A DNA stretch of 64,000 nt from Salinilacihabitans rarus (GTDB lineage: Archaea; Halobacteriota; Halobacteria; Halobacteriales; Natrialbaceae). A program made the translations under genes and the position numbers. How positions within the stretch are numbered: the stretch's first letter is position 1; each line of letters begins with the position of its first letter. Shown piece by piece: positions 10,068-18,160 of this stretch. Under the pieces are notes generated by a model, which was not told the origin of the DNA, searched no databases, and was given only the letters and a program-made list of their open reading frames with translations. The stretch lies in assembly GCF_024296665.1 (NCBI RefSeq), contig NZ_CP100762.1:434001-498000 (forward strand), given 5' to 3'.

Positions 10068-10307
10068 GCGGTTACAACTGATTGCAACAGCCCCTGCATA
10101 ACTCTTTGCTTTGCGGTCGGCCGTGAAGGAATCGAACGCGTTCCGGACCGCAAATCCGGTGAGCGGCGACGAAACGCCGGGAACGTCCCCGCGGATCGGC
10201 GCGGCCCGCCGGCCCAGCGCCGGACGACTCGCGCGGGTTCCGCGAGCGCCCGAACCGACCGGTCGGCGAGTCAGTCGCCGACGGTGATCGTTCACGGCGC
10301 CCAGAAT

Positions 10308-10316
10308 GCCTAAGTA
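10308..10316 (+). promoter_or_regulatory. TATA-like box before the 38-residue protein gene
   Basis: GCCTAAGTA, 27-35 nt before the ATG at 10343. Spacing fits a leaderless transcript and supports the small gene. Confidence 0.45.
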
Positions 10317-10342
10317 CGGAGACGGTGAAGTGTCGAACGGAC

Positions 10343-10459
10343 ATGTCGCGCACCGTTAAAGTCATCATCGCCCTGGCAGTTATCGCTCTCCTGTGGAAGA
10401 CCTTCTCCGGCGACTCGTCGGAGGTCGAAGTGGAGTACGAACCCGCGACCGTGGAGTGA
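10343..10459 (+). CDS. 38-residue single-span membrane protein
   Basis: A complete small frame of 38 codons. It has a short basic N-terminus (MSRTVK), one hydrophobic helix of about 13 residues (VIIALAVIALLW), a Lys-Thr-Phe boundary, and an acidic tail (EVEVEYEP). This is a typical small single-pass or tail-anchored protein with the acidic end outside or in the cytoplasm. A TATA-like box at the right distance and the close distance (41 nt) to the next gene support it. No function is known to me. The alternative is chance, but codon use follows the local pattern. Confidence 0.65.
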   Translation: MSRTVKVIIALAVIALLWKTFSGDSSEVEVEYEPATVE

Positions 10460-10500
10460 GAAACCGAACGGCTTACTCCGTCGAGGCCGTACCGGCGGCC

Positions 10501-11334
10501 ATGTACGGCGTCGTCACGCGAAACGCCGAGGAACTCGACTGGCCGGAGTTCGATCTGGGATTCTACGAAGTCAAGGACGTCACCGGCAGGTCCGCCGAAC
10601 CCCAGCCGAACGCGGTTAACATGATCTCCTGTTTCGGGGACAACGCGGCCGCCGACGCCGACCCCTCGCTCGTCCCCGTCGACGACGCGGGCAACCGGGC
10701 CACCCGCGAGCAACCCTACTTCGACTGGGCGTACGTCTGCCCCTCCCGCGAGGAGTACCGCGAGGGGTTGCTCGAAATCGTCGACGACTGCGTCGCCGCG
10801 AACGAGGACGTCCGCCTCGACGACGTCGGCTTCCCCCGGGCGGAGTACTGCCGCTGTGAGGTCTGCGAGGAACGGTTCGCCGAGAGCGAGTACGACGACC
10901 GCTTCGCGTGGCGCGCGAGCGTGATTACCGAGTTCGTCGAGGAGGCCGTCGACCGGATTCCGGGAAAGACCTACTTCACCCTCTACCCCGACCCGTACCC
11001 CGGCCACCTCTACGAGCGCGCCGGCCTCGACCTCGAAGCGCTCGACGGACTCGTCGACGAGTTCGTCGTGCCGCTGTACGACACGGCCTACGGGACGACC
11101 TACTGGCTGGAGACGATCGCCGCCGGCTTCGAGAGCGCCCTCGAGACGCCGTTCAGCGTCGAACTGTACGCGGTGAACGTCGACGTCGACGACCTGATCC
11201 GCGCGACCGAGGTCGCCGACGCCTACGGCGAGCACGTCCTCTTCGGCTACGAGGCCGGCAACGCGCGGGCGGTGCTGCGCCGACTGCACGCGGACCGACG
11301 CGAGGGGGTCACCCACGGCGACCCCGACGGGTGA
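10501..11334 (+). CDS. Uncharacterised protein, TIM-barrel glycosidase-like
   Basis: 277 residues from the ATG at 10501. I do not recognise a named family. The stretch LDDVGFPRAEYCRCEVCEERF (about 105-125) is the kind of 'D.v.fP....C.C..C...F' segment found in family-10-like putative glycosidase TIM barrels, where the paired cysteines sit after a catalytic-loop strand. Further strands end in TYFTLYPDPYPGHLYE, EFVVPLYDTAYG and FSVELYAVNVDVDD, consistent with a beta/alpha barrel. It has no signal peptide, so it is cytoplasmic. It follows the 38-residue protein by 41 nt, possibly in one transcript. Confidence 0.75.
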   Translation: MYGVVTRNAEELDWPEFDLGFYEVKDVTGRSAEPQPNAVNMISCFGDNAAADADPSLVPVDDAGNRATREQPYFDWAYVCPSREEYREGLLEIVDDCVAANEDVRLDDVGFPRAEYCRCEVCEERFAESEYDDRFAWRASVITEFVEEAVDRIPGKTYFTLYPDPYPGHLYERAGLDLEALDGLVDEFVVPLYDTAYGTTYWLETIAAGFESALETPFSVELYAVNVDVDDLIRATEVADAYGEHVLFGYEAGNARAVLRRLHADRREGVTHGDPDG

Positions 11335-11523
11335 CGGTCGTTACCGCCGCGAAACGAGGGCATTCCCGCGGTAGCGATCGATTTGTCTCCCCACGCCGTC
11401 GGCGGGTTCTCCGGTCCCGGCCGTTTCGAACGGTTGGTGGCGGGCTTCGGGGACGCAACTGCCGCCGGCTTTATCCGGCTCTCGGTGGCCGTCGGTGACG
11501 ACCGGGGACGCGGCGTCCTCGAG

Positions 11524-11529
11524 AGGTGA
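11524..11529 (+). promoter_or_regulatory. Shine-Dalgarno that sets the start of the phasin-like gene
   Basis: AGGTGA at 11524-11529, complementary to the conserved 3' end of haloarchaeal 16S rRNA, is followed after 5 nt by the ATG at 11535. It favours this start over the in-frame GTG at 11526, which lies inside the ribosome site. A TATA-like TTTAT at 11470 would give a leader of about 40 nt, so unlike most genes here this transcript is not leaderless. Confidence 0.55.
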
Positions 11530-11534
11530 GTCTC

Positions 11535-12434
11535 ATGGACGACCGACAGTCTACCTTCCAGCAACGGACGGCCGATCAGGGACAGCGCGCGCTCCAGCAG
11601 GCGATCGAACTCCAGCGAAACGCCGCCAGAATGACGCTGAGCGCGCTCGAGTGGCAGGACACGACCCAGCGACAGGGAATCGAGTTCACGAAGTCGCTCC
11701 TGCGCAACTACCTGCAGGGCGTCGAGTCGATCGCACCCGAGATGGGACGCGCGATGCAGGAGGGGATGGGCGGGCCGATGGCGGCCCAGCAGGAGATGAT
11801 CGAGGGGATGGAGCGTGGAATGCAAGGCGTCGCGGGCGGCCAGCGGGGGTCGATGGGCCCCGAACGCGGCCGCGGCGGCGAGTTCGGCGGGTTCGAGACC
11901 GGGCCCGGCGGGGGTCGGGGGTACGAGGAGGCCGGCCGGCGGCGGTCCCGCGAGTCCGGGTGGGAGTCGCCGGATCGCCGCCAGTCCGGGCGAATGGGCC
12001 CCGGATCGGAGCCGCCGGAGCGAGGCCCGGAGTTCGCGGGCGGCGAAAGCGGCTACGGGCGGACGCAACCGCCCTACGAGCAGGGCGAAAGCCGGCGGAA
12101 CGAACCGGAGTACCGACGATCCGAGGGGCAGACGGGTGCCCCCCGCTCCGGCGGGACCGGGTCGCCGTACGGGCAGCCCTCGCGCGAACCCGACCGGCGG
12201 AGCCGCGAGTACGAGCGGCCGGGCGGCGAGCGGGAGCGGGAGCGAGAGCGAGAGCAGCCGATGCCCCGACGGGACCGCGGGTCCGGCGACCGCCGGCGCG
12301 AACCCGAGAGCGGCCGGGGCGAGGAGAGCGGGGGCGACCGCGAGCGTGGCCTGCGGTCCGAAGCGGACGTCGAAGACGAGTCGCGACAGGGCGGCGCGCC
12401 GAGTCGGAATCGGGGGAGTCGGTCCCCCGAGTGA
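11535..12434 (+). CDS. Phasin-like helical protein with long disordered Arg/Gly/Glu tail
   Basis: 299 residues. The first 95 form amphipathic helices rich in Gln and Met (QRALQQAIELQRNAARMTL, then LLRNYLQGVESIAPEMG), similar in style to phasins that coat polyhydroxyalkanoate granules. The remaining 200 residues are low complexity: Gly, Arg, Pro, Glu, Ser and Tyr, with an unusual alternating ER run near residue 235 and many charged RG/RR pairs. That is a predicted disordered region, rare in otherwise acidic haloarchaeal proteomes because it is basic and acidic in equal measure. The function is inferred only. It has no polymer-synthase neighbour. Confidence 0.7.
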   Translation: MDDRQSTFQQRTADQGQRALQQAIELQRNAARMTLSALEWQDTTQRQGIEFTKSLLRNYLQGVESIAPEMGRAMQEGMGGPMAAQQEMIEGMERGMQGVAGGQRGSMGPERGRGGEFGGFETGPGGGRGYEEAGRRRSRESGWESPDRRQSGRMGPGSEPPERGPEFAGGESGYGRTQPPYEQGESRRNEPEYRRSEGQTGAPRSGGTGSPYGQPSREPDRRSREYERPGGEREREREREQPMPRRDRGSGDRRREPESGRGEESGGDRERGLRSEADVEDESRQGGAPSRNRGSRSPE

Positions 12435-12446
12435 ACGCGGGCGGCG

Positions 12447-13001
12447 TCAGAAGCGGTCGCGGCGCCACGCGAGGAGGTCCTCGCGGTCGCGGGTGTCCGC
12501 GGGGAGCGTCTCGAACCAGCGCGCCGCGGAGATTTCGCCGTCCGGGTCGTCGACCTCGGGGTCGGTGGTCTCCGCGCGCGCCTCGAAGATCGGGAGGACC
12601 CCCCACGTGCGGTAGCCGCGCGTTTCGAGGTCGATCCGGGTGAGAATCGCCAGACCGTCGTAGCTGACATCGACGCCGGCCTCCTCGGCGAGTTCGCGGC
12701 GCGCACCCTCCAGTGCGGACTCGTGGCGGTCGAGGCGGCCGCCGGGGAGGACCCACATGTCGACGCCCTCGTGGCGGACGAGGAGCACCTCCCCGGTTGG
12801 CCGGTAGACGATCGTGTGCGCGCCGTAGGGGGTGCCGCTCTCGCGGATGCGCTCGACGAGCGCGCTGAACCGCCGCCTCGATACCTGCTTGCTGCGTTCG
12901 CGTTCGAGGAACTCCTCGTCGCGTCCCTCCAGTCGGCGGTAGAGGTCCGCGGCGCGGCGGGTGGCCTGATCGGCCCGGAGCGTCAGTTCGTCGACCGACA
13001 T
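12447..13001 (-). CDS. Nudix hydrolase
   Basis: 184 residues from the ATG at 13001. A helical N-terminal region (1-70) with heptad-like charge is followed by a Nudix domain. The Nudix box is complete: GGRLDRHESALEGARREL then AEEAG, i.e. G-x5-E-x7-REL-x-EE-x-G. The family removes nucleoside diphosphates linked to another moiety. Haloarchaea hold many such paralogues and the substrate cannot be assigned. It is convergent with the phasin-like gene, which stops 12 nt before it. Confidence 0.87.
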   Translation of the reverse strand: MSVDELTLRADQATRRAADLYRRLEGRDEEFLERERSKQVSRRRFSALVERIRESGTPYGAHTIVYRPTGEVLLVRHEGVDMWVLPGGRLDRHESALEGARRELAEEAGVDVSYDGLAILTRIDLETRGYRTWGVLPIFEARAETTDPEVDDPDGEISAARWFETLPADTRDREDLLAWRRDRF

Positions 13002-13137
13002 CGGTAACGCGACGGGCGGTGGTCGTCCGACGGAGACGAAGACGGAGCGCGGTTCCGGGCGACGCGATTCATACGCCCGACGTACATTCGCCTGTGCAAT
13101 AACGATTCGGTCGCCGTACACGGTTTAGTCGGCGGCG

Positions 13138-13415
13138 GTGACGCTGATCGAGGAGTTCGAGGGGGCCGCGGCCGCCGTCGTCGACGAGGTTGCCGGCCGC
13201 GCGCGAGGCGGGGGTCGACCGGGTCGTCGGCGACGTCGTCAGGGGGACTCCCCACCGGGAGATCCTCGCGTACGCCGACGAACACGACGTCGATCTGATC
13301 GTGGTGGGGACCCACGGCCGGACGGGCCTCGAGCGTCCTCGCCGGCAGCGTCGCGGAGAAGGTCGTCAGGTCGTCGACGGTGCCGGTGCTCGCCGTTCGG
13401 CTGACCGAGGCGTGA
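13138..13415 (+). pseudogene. Universal stress protein (UspA) remnant, frameshifted and 5'-truncated
   Basis: Three reading frames must be joined to recover a Usp C-terminal half. They are VTLIEEFEGAAAAVVDEVAG (frame of 13138), then REAGVDRVVGDVVRGTPHR and the ATP-loop segment VDLIVVGTHGRTGLE (frame of 13190), then VLAGSVAEKVVRSSTVPVL (ending TGA 13413-13415). The shifts fall near 13205 and 13333, each consistent with a small indel in GC-rich runs. The N-terminal strand with the 'LVPTDGS' motif is absent, so it is not just a sequencing error. An intact double-Usp gene lies at 50.6 kb. Confidence 0.7.
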
Positions 13416-13468
13416 CGCGGTTCGGGAGCGAGCCGAGGGATTTTGACGCCGTCGCCCGTACGGACCGT

Positions 13469-14215
13469 ATGTCACCGCAGGCGTCGTTCGACGTCCACTG
13501 CCCCGACGACCGCCGCTGCGACGTCCTCGTGCTCGGACTCTCGACACCGGGACTCGCCGGCGTCACCGCGACCGACTACCTCGTCCGTCAGTTCGACTGC
13601 GAGGAGATCGGCCACCTCGCTCCCGACGGCCTGCCGGGGGTCACGCCGTTCGCGAACGGGACGCCCCGGCACCACACCCGCGTCTACGACGTCGCGGACT
13701 CGCCGCTCTCGCTCGTCGTCGGCGAACTGTTCGTCCCCGTGTGGGCGGCCGCGTCCTTCGTCGACTCCCTGCTCGGGTGGGCCGAGCGGGCCGGCGTCGA
13801 CGAGATCGTCGTCCCCTACGGCGTGGCCTACCCCCACGGCCCCGACGAACACGGCGTCTTCTCCGTCGCGACCCCGGCGTACCGGGATCGACGGCTCGAC
13901 GGGACGACGATCGAGGGGCTTCGAGGCGGCGTCCTCGACGGCGTCGTCGGGGAGGTGATGGCCCGGAGCCTCGCCGGCGACGCCCCGCCGGCGGGCGCGC
14001 TGGTGACGCCGATCCACCCGCCGGGGCCGGACCTCGATGCCGCGCTGTCGCTCATCGACGCGCTCGAAGGGGTCTACGGGTTCGACGTGGACGAGCGGGA
14101 CCTGCGCGAGCAGTCGACCGAACTCCGGCGGTACTACGCCGCGCTCGCCGACCGGATGGCCGCGATCGAGGAGGAGTCGGGTCGCGAGTACCCCGAGGAT
14201 CGATCGTACATGTGA
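13469..14215 (+). CDS. PAC2 family protein
   Basis: 248 residues from the ATG at 13469. The fold begins with LVLGLSTPGLAGVTATDYL, followed by RQFDCEEIGHLAPDGLP, characteristic of the PAC2 (proteasome assembly chaperone 2-like) superfamily, where archaeal members have a phosphorylase-like fold. Archaeal PAC2 proteins are proposed chaperones or nucleotide/aldehyde enzymes; the actual role is not settled. An AT-rich GATTTTGA about 25 nt upstream may be its TATA box. The in-frame extension back to 13190 is the Usp relic. Confidence 0.8.
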   Translation: MSPQASFDVHCPDDRRCDVLVLGLSTPGLAGVTATDYLVRQFDCEEIGHLAPDGLPGVTPFANGTPRHHTRVYDVADSPLSLVVGELFVPVWAAASFVDSLLGWAERAGVDEIVVPYGVAYPHGPDEHGVFSVATPAYRDRRLDGTTIEGLRGGVLDGVVGEVMARSLAGDAPPAGALVTPIHPPGPDLDAALSLIDALEGVYGFDVDERDLREQSTELRRYYAALADRMAAIEEESGREYPEDRSYM

Positions 14216-14245
14216 TTTTTGTCGCCGGGCGTCGCACCCCGGCGT

Positions 14246-15124
14246 ATGTCGCTACCGACGGCGCTCGAGGCGGCCGACGGACCGCGGGCGATCGACACCC
14301 ACGCCCACCAGCCGACGGCGACGTTCCTGCGCGACGCCGGCGGACGGATGATGCGCGACGCGGCCGACCGCTTCGGCGCCGACCTCGAGACCGGCACGTA
14401 CGAGGAGATGATCGAGGAGTACCGCGAGACGGGGGTCGGCCGGGCGGTGTTGCTCGGCTGGGACGCCGAGACCAACACGGGGAACCCGCCGGTGCCCAAC
14501 GACCACGTCGCCGAGGTACGCGACGAGTACCCCGAGTTCTTCGTCGGCTTCGGGAGCGTCGACCCGCTGAAAGACGACTGCGTCGAGGAGGCGATCCGCT
14601 GCGTCGAGGACCTCGACCTCTCGGGGTTCAAGTTCCAGCAGATCGCCCAGGGGTTCGACCCCTCGGAGCCGGCCCACGAGGAACTGTGGGCGACGATCGA
14701 GGACCTCGGCGTCCCCGTCGTCTTCCACGGCGGCAGTTCGACCCTCGGCGCCGGGAGCCCGGGCGGCCGCGGCCTCAAACTCGAGTACGGGGATCCGATG
14801 TTGATCGACCCCGTCGCGGCCGACCACCCCGAGTTGCGGATCCTGATCGCCCACCCCGCGTTCCCGTGGGAGAAAGAGCAACTCGCGATCTGTCAGCAGA
14901 AGGGCAACGTCTACATGGACCTCTCAGGGTGGATGCCCGGGTACGTCGACGAGCAGGTGCTCCACTACGCGCGGAAACTCCTGCCCGAGAAGGTCATGTT
15001 CGGTACCGACTACCCGATGCTCGAACCGCGGCCGTGGCTCGAGGGGTTCGCCGAACTCGGCTTTCCCGAGGGCGTCCAGCGAAAGCTCCTCTGGGAGAAC
15101 GCGGAGTCGTTTCTGGGGCTGTAG
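14246..15124 (+). CDS. Amidohydrolase family (Amidohydro_2) metal-dependent hydrolase
   Basis: 292 residues, ATG at 14246. It has the metal-site pattern of the PF04909 barrel: DTHAHQP at the start (HxH), VVFHGGSS in the middle, LIAHPAFPW (third His) and MFGTDYPM (Asp) near the end. Members include ACMSD-type decarboxylases and lactone hydrolases, all cytoplasmic. The GATTTTTG between this gene and the PAC2 stop may be both a terminator and a promoter element. The substrate is unknown. Confidence 0.87.
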   Translation: MSLPTALEAADGPRAIDTHAHQPTATFLRDAGGRMMRDAADRFGADLETGTYEEMIEEYRETGVGRAVLLGWDAETNTGNPPVPNDHVAEVRDEYPEFFVGFGSVDPLKDDCVEEAIRCVEDLDLSGFKFQQIAQGFDPSEPAHEELWATIEDLGVPVVFHGGSSTLGAGSPGGRGLKLEYGDPMLIDPVAADHPELRILIAHPAFPWEKEQLAICQQKGNVYMDLSGWMPGYVDEQVLHYARKLLPEKVMFGTDYPMLEPRPWLEGFAELGFPEGVQRKLLWENAESFLGL

Positions 15125-15136
15125 CTGCGGGCGCGG

Positions 15137-16075
15137 TCACTCCCCCCGTCCGACGGCCCGGCCGAGGGCGACCCCGAGGCGGTCGAGGAACTCCTCGACC
15201 GGCCGGCCGCGCTCGGCCGACCGGAGGATCGGCGCGAGGACGAGGCCGGCGACGGCGAGGCCGACCGCCGCCGGCAGCCCGGGGACGGGGTCGGCGGCCC
15301 CGACGGTCACGACGAACAGCGCCGCGACGGCCAGTCCCGCGGTCCAGACGTGGACGGCGCTGCGCCGGCCGTCCTCGCCGGCGGTCTCGGCCGCGCGGAA
15401 GGCGGCCCAGCCGGTGAGCGCGCCGAGCGTCGCCGCCAGCAAGAGTACCTGATCGAAGGCGGCGCCGCTCGAACCGACGCCGGCGGCCGCGCAGGCGACC
15501 GCGACGAGGAACGCGACGGCGCCCCGCTCGCGTCCGGCCCGCCGGAGGAGAAGCGCCGTCGCGCCGAGGAAGGCGAGGCCGACGGCGACGCCCGCGAGCA
15601 CGTCGACGAGGTAGTGGACCCCGAGGGCGACCCGCGAGAGGGAGACGGCGCCGACGAGGGCCGCGGCCGCGGCGTACCGCCGACGGGCGCTCCCCGCCGC
15701 GACGGCGCCGGCGAGCGAGACGTAGACGACCGTCGACAGCAGGGCGTGGCCGCTCGGGAAGCCGTAGCCGCCCGCAAAGCCCGTCGCGGCGTACAGCGGC
15801 TGGATCGCCGGGTGGACCGCCTCGACCGGCGCCAGCGGGGCGCTGGGCCGCGGGAACGCGAAGTAGTACTTCAGCGCGTAGAGGACGCCGAGCCCCCCGA
15901 GCGCCCGGGCGGCGACGACGGCGAACCGCTCGCGGCCGTCGCGGACGTACAGGAGCGTCACGACGAGCGCGAGGAACCAGACGTCGCCGAGTTGCGTGAC
16001 GAGCGCGACGACGGGCGCCAGCGACTCGGGGAGTACCCCCTGAACGAACTCGACGCCTCCGAGTTCCCTGGCCAT
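15137..16075 (-). CDS. PAP2-family membrane phosphatase
   Basis: 312 residues with about nine hydrophobic helices. The phosphatidic-acid-phosphatase type 2 signature is complete: K-x6-RP in KYYFAFPRP, PSGH in GFPSGHALL, and SR-x5-H-x3-D in LSRVALGVHYLVD. The active site faces the outside of the membrane, and likely substrates are lipid phosphates or polyprenyl diphosphates (for example recycling of dolichyl diphosphate). The C-terminal half adds further helices beyond the catalytic core. It is convergent with the amidohydrolase, 12 nt apart. Confidence 0.88.
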   Translation of the reverse strand: MARELGGVEFVQGVLPESLAPVVALVTQLGDVWFLALVVTLLYVRDGRERFAVVAARALGGLGVLYALKYYFAFPRPSAPLAPVEAVHPAIQPLYAATGFAGGYGFPSGHALLSTVVYVSLAGAVAAGSARRRYAAAAALVGAVSLSRVALGVHYLVDVLAGVAVGLAFLGATALLLRRAGRERGAVAFLVAVACAAAGVGSSGAAFDQVLLLAATLGALTGWAAFRAAETAGEDGRRSAVHVWTAGLAVAALFVVTVGAADPVPGLPAAVGLAVAGLVLAPILRSAERGRPVEEFLDRLGVALGRAVGRGE

Positions 16076-16127
16076 TCGTCACCCACTCCGTCTCGACGGC
16101 TGATGTATGTGTCGAAAAAGCGGGCCG

Positions 16128-16712
16128 TCAGGGCGCGACGTCGTCCTCGTCGCCGCGGTCGGACTCCCGGTCGCGGTCCTCGATCTCCTCGGCGGCGTCC
16201 GTCTCCAGTTCGTCGTCGGCCGGTTCGTCCACCGGGGGTTCGTCGGTCGGCCCCTCACCGCCGCGCTGGCGGGGCCGTTCGTCCGCGTCGACCTCGCCCT
16301 CGGTGTCGCTCGGTTCGACCTCGTCGACGCCACGCTCCTCGCCCGCCATCCCCTCGGCGGCCCGATCACGCTCCCGCGACTCGTCCGTACTCGGCGTTCG
16401 CTCCCGCGCTCGCTCGACCCGTTCCGCCCGCCGGCCCTCGTCGGTCGCCCCCGCCGCGCCGACGCTCTCGGAGAGGTCCCCCCGCAGGCGGACCGCGTCG
16501 CCGGTGATCTCCGCGACCGACTCCGCTTCGAGGGCGACCGTGTCCGGACCCGGTTCGTCCCAGCCGATCGCGGCCTTGATGCTGTCCAGTATGCCGGGGT
16601 CCGGTTCGACGTGGGCGACGTCGCCCTCGACGACCGCCACCAGTCCGACCTCGTCGCCGTTGGCGTCGACGACCGTCTTGCCGACGTCGTCGTCCGTGAA
16701 TTGTGCGCACAT
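16128..16712 (-). CDS. PRC-barrel-like protein with long acidic tail
   Basis: 194 residues. Residues 1-80 form a small beta barrel (FTDDDVGKTVVDANGDEVG, then VEPDPGILDSIKAAIGW, then RLRGDLSE); the rest is a charged low-complexity tail of Glu, Asp and Arg. The barrel is a close paralogue of the next gene upstream (16834-17115), so the two arose by tandem duplication. I judge the fold PRC-barrel-like by the 'D..G..V.d..Gd.vG.v..' pattern. Such domains serve as adaptors. The function is unknown. Confidence 0.7.
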   Translation of the reverse strand: MCAQFTDDDVGKTVVDANGDEVGLVAVVEGDVAHVEPDPGILDSIKAAIGWDEPGPDTVALEAESVAEITGDAVRLRGDLSESVGAAGATDEGRRAERVERARERTPSTDESRERDRAAEGMAGEERGVDEVEPSDTEGEVDADERPRQRGGEGPTDEPPVDEPADDELETDAAEEIEDRDRESDRGDEDDVAP

Positions 16713-16833
16713 GACACGTGTCAGGTGGGTCGTGACGGCAAAGCCCCTGCTGCCTGCATCCGCGTGGGGCGAGGCCGTCGCTGGCGGGTAACGCCGGCGA
16801 AAAATCGATGGCTTCCGGACGGGCCGATCGAGT

Positions 16834-17115
16834 TCAGATTCCGGTGTCCGATCCCATTCCCGCGCTGGCGTCGGAGAGATCGCCCCTGAGGCGAATCTCG
16901 TCGTCGGTGACCCTGTCGACGGCGGCCTCCTGCAGCGGGTAGGCCTTCTCGTCGGGGTCCTCCCAGCCGAGTTTCGCCTTGATCGTGTCGGTCATTCCGG
17001 GGTCCGGTTCGACGTGTGGCGTGCCGTGTTCGATCGCCGTCACCACGCCGATCTCGTCGCCGTTCGCGTTCACGACGCGCTTGCCGACGTCGTCGTCGGT
17101 GAAGTCGGGAGACAT
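16834..17115 (-). CDS. PRC-barrel-like protein, short paralogue
   Basis: 93 residues from the ATG at 17115 (an in-frame ATG at 17145 would add 10 non-conserved residues). It consists of only the barrel: FTDDDVGKRVVNANGDEIG, VEPDPGMTDTIKAKLGW, IRLRGDLSD. It aligns end to end with residues 1-80 of the neighbouring 194-residue protein and lacks that protein's charged tail. The 121 nt between them suggests separate promoters. Conserved in many haloarchaea as far as I recall, with no assigned role. Confidence 0.7.
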   Translation of the reverse strand: MSPDFTDDDVGKRVVNANGDEIGVVTAIEHGTPHVEPDPGMTDTIKAKLGWEDPDEKAYPLQEAAVDRVTDDEIRLRGDLSDASAGMGSDTGI

Positions 17116-17172
17116 GGCGTTCGAACGAACGGCCATTCCGGCCAAGGCGCTGGTGCCTGTGCCTGCAGGCCG

Positions 17173-17937
17173 TCAGTCGAACTCCGGATCCCGTCCCTCG
17201 AGGAACGCCGAGACGCCCTCCTCGTGGGCCTCGGAGGTGTACGCCTGCACCTGCACGTGGTTCTCGTAGTCGAGCGCCGCCGACCAGTTCCGCCCGAGGT
17301 TCTCGTGTATCGCCCGCTTTGCCAGCCCGATGGTTCGCGTCGGTCGCCGGGAGAGGCGGTCGACGGTCTCGGCGACGCGCTCGTCGAGTTCCTCGGCGGG
17401 GACCGCCTCGTTGATCAGGTCGATCGCCGCGGCCCGCTCGGCCGGGAAGAACTCGCCGGTGAACGCCAGTTGCTTCGCGGTGCGCAGTCCGACCAGTTGC
17501 GGCAGCAGGAACGTCCCGCCCGTGTCGGGGATGAGGCCGACCCGGACGAACGCACACGAGAACGTCGCGTCCTCGGTCGCGTACGCGAAGTCGGCCAGCG
17601 CCGCGACGGCCAGTCCCGCCCCGACGGCGTCGCCGTTTACCTTCGCGACGGTGGGCACGCGACACTCGAGCATCTCCTCGACGACCCGCCCGAACGTCTC
17701 GGTGACCCGGTCGTAGGCCTCGCTCGGCCCCTCGTCGCGCTCGGCCATCGCCTGAATGTCGCCGCCGGCGCTGAACGCGTCGCCCTCGCCGGTGAGCACG
17801 ACCGCGTGGTGGTCGTCGGGGGAGGCGCTCGCCACCGCCTCGGCGAGTTCCTCGGCGGTCTCCGTCGAGAAGGCGTTGAGCACCGCCGGTCGGTCGAACG
17901 TGATTCGCAGGACGCCGTCGTCGTCTTCGACGCGCAT
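17173..17937 (-). CDS. Enoyl-CoA hydratase/isomerase family protein
   Basis: 254 residues from the ATG at 17937; the open frame reaches 18060 but without family similarity. It is a crotonase fold enzyme. The CoA-binding and oxyanion segments are FSAGGDIQAM and AKVNGDAVGAGLAVAALAD. The catalytic region is ATFSCAFVRVGLIPDTGGTFLLP, where a Glu-type acid/base residue of classical hydratases (E in '..s.Fg...iGl.pe.G') is represented by the D/T pair, so isomerase or other crotonase chemistry is possible. A leaderless promoter (AGTTAAGG, minus strand) lies about 28 nt upstream. Confidence 0.87.
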   Translation of the reverse strand: MRVEDDDGVLRITFDRPAVLNAFSTETAEELAEAVASASPDDHHAVVLTGEGDAFSAGGDIQAMAERDEGPSEAYDRVTETFGRVVEEMLECRVPTVAKVNGDAVGAGLAVAALADFAYATEDATFSCAFVRVGLIPDTGGTFLLPQLVGLRTAKQLAFTGEFFPAERAAAIDLINEAVPAEELDERVAETVDRLSRRPTRTIGLAKRAIHENLGRNWSAALDYENHVQVQAYTSEAHEEGVSAFLEGRDPEFD

Positions 17938-17961
17938 GGCCGCAGTCTCGAACGCCGGCGC

Positions 17962-17969
17962 CTTAACTG
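17962..17969 (-). promoter_or_regulatory. TATA box of the enoyl-CoA hydratase gene
   Basis: AGTTAAGG on the minus strand, about 25-32 nt before the ATG at 17937. Confidence 0.5.
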
Positions 17970-18064
17970 TACGCGGGAGACGGCCGGCGGCGGGCCGCGA
18001 CGATCTCGCCACGTCCGGCAGGATAGCCGAACGTTCGTTCAATCCTTCTCGTTTTACCAAGAAA

Positions 18065-18113
18065 TTTTATAAGTAACGTCCGGCTACCGGTTCGGTTCAC
18101 TTAACTCGTGAAC
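18065..18113 (+). promoter_or_regulatory. Promoter region of the first beta-helix gene, with TATA box and short palindrome
   Basis: An AT-rich tract holds TTTTATAAG (18065-18073). Downstream is a perfect 6-bp inverted repeat, GTTCAC/GTGAAC (18095-18100 and 18108-18113), around TTAACTC, which itself could be a TATA element. The start codon is at 18161, so a leader of 20-60 nt is expected. The palindrome may be an operator. Confidence 0.45.
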
Positions 18114-18160
18114 TGGTGCTGGGCAACCCCTATGAGAACACGACAGCGAACCTGACCTGC

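Noticed and set aside
10120-10180. A tRNA-like stretch (GAATCGAAC with a short stem GGACCGC/...)
   Set aside because: No acceptor stem or D-arm can be paired with it, so no cloverleaf forms.
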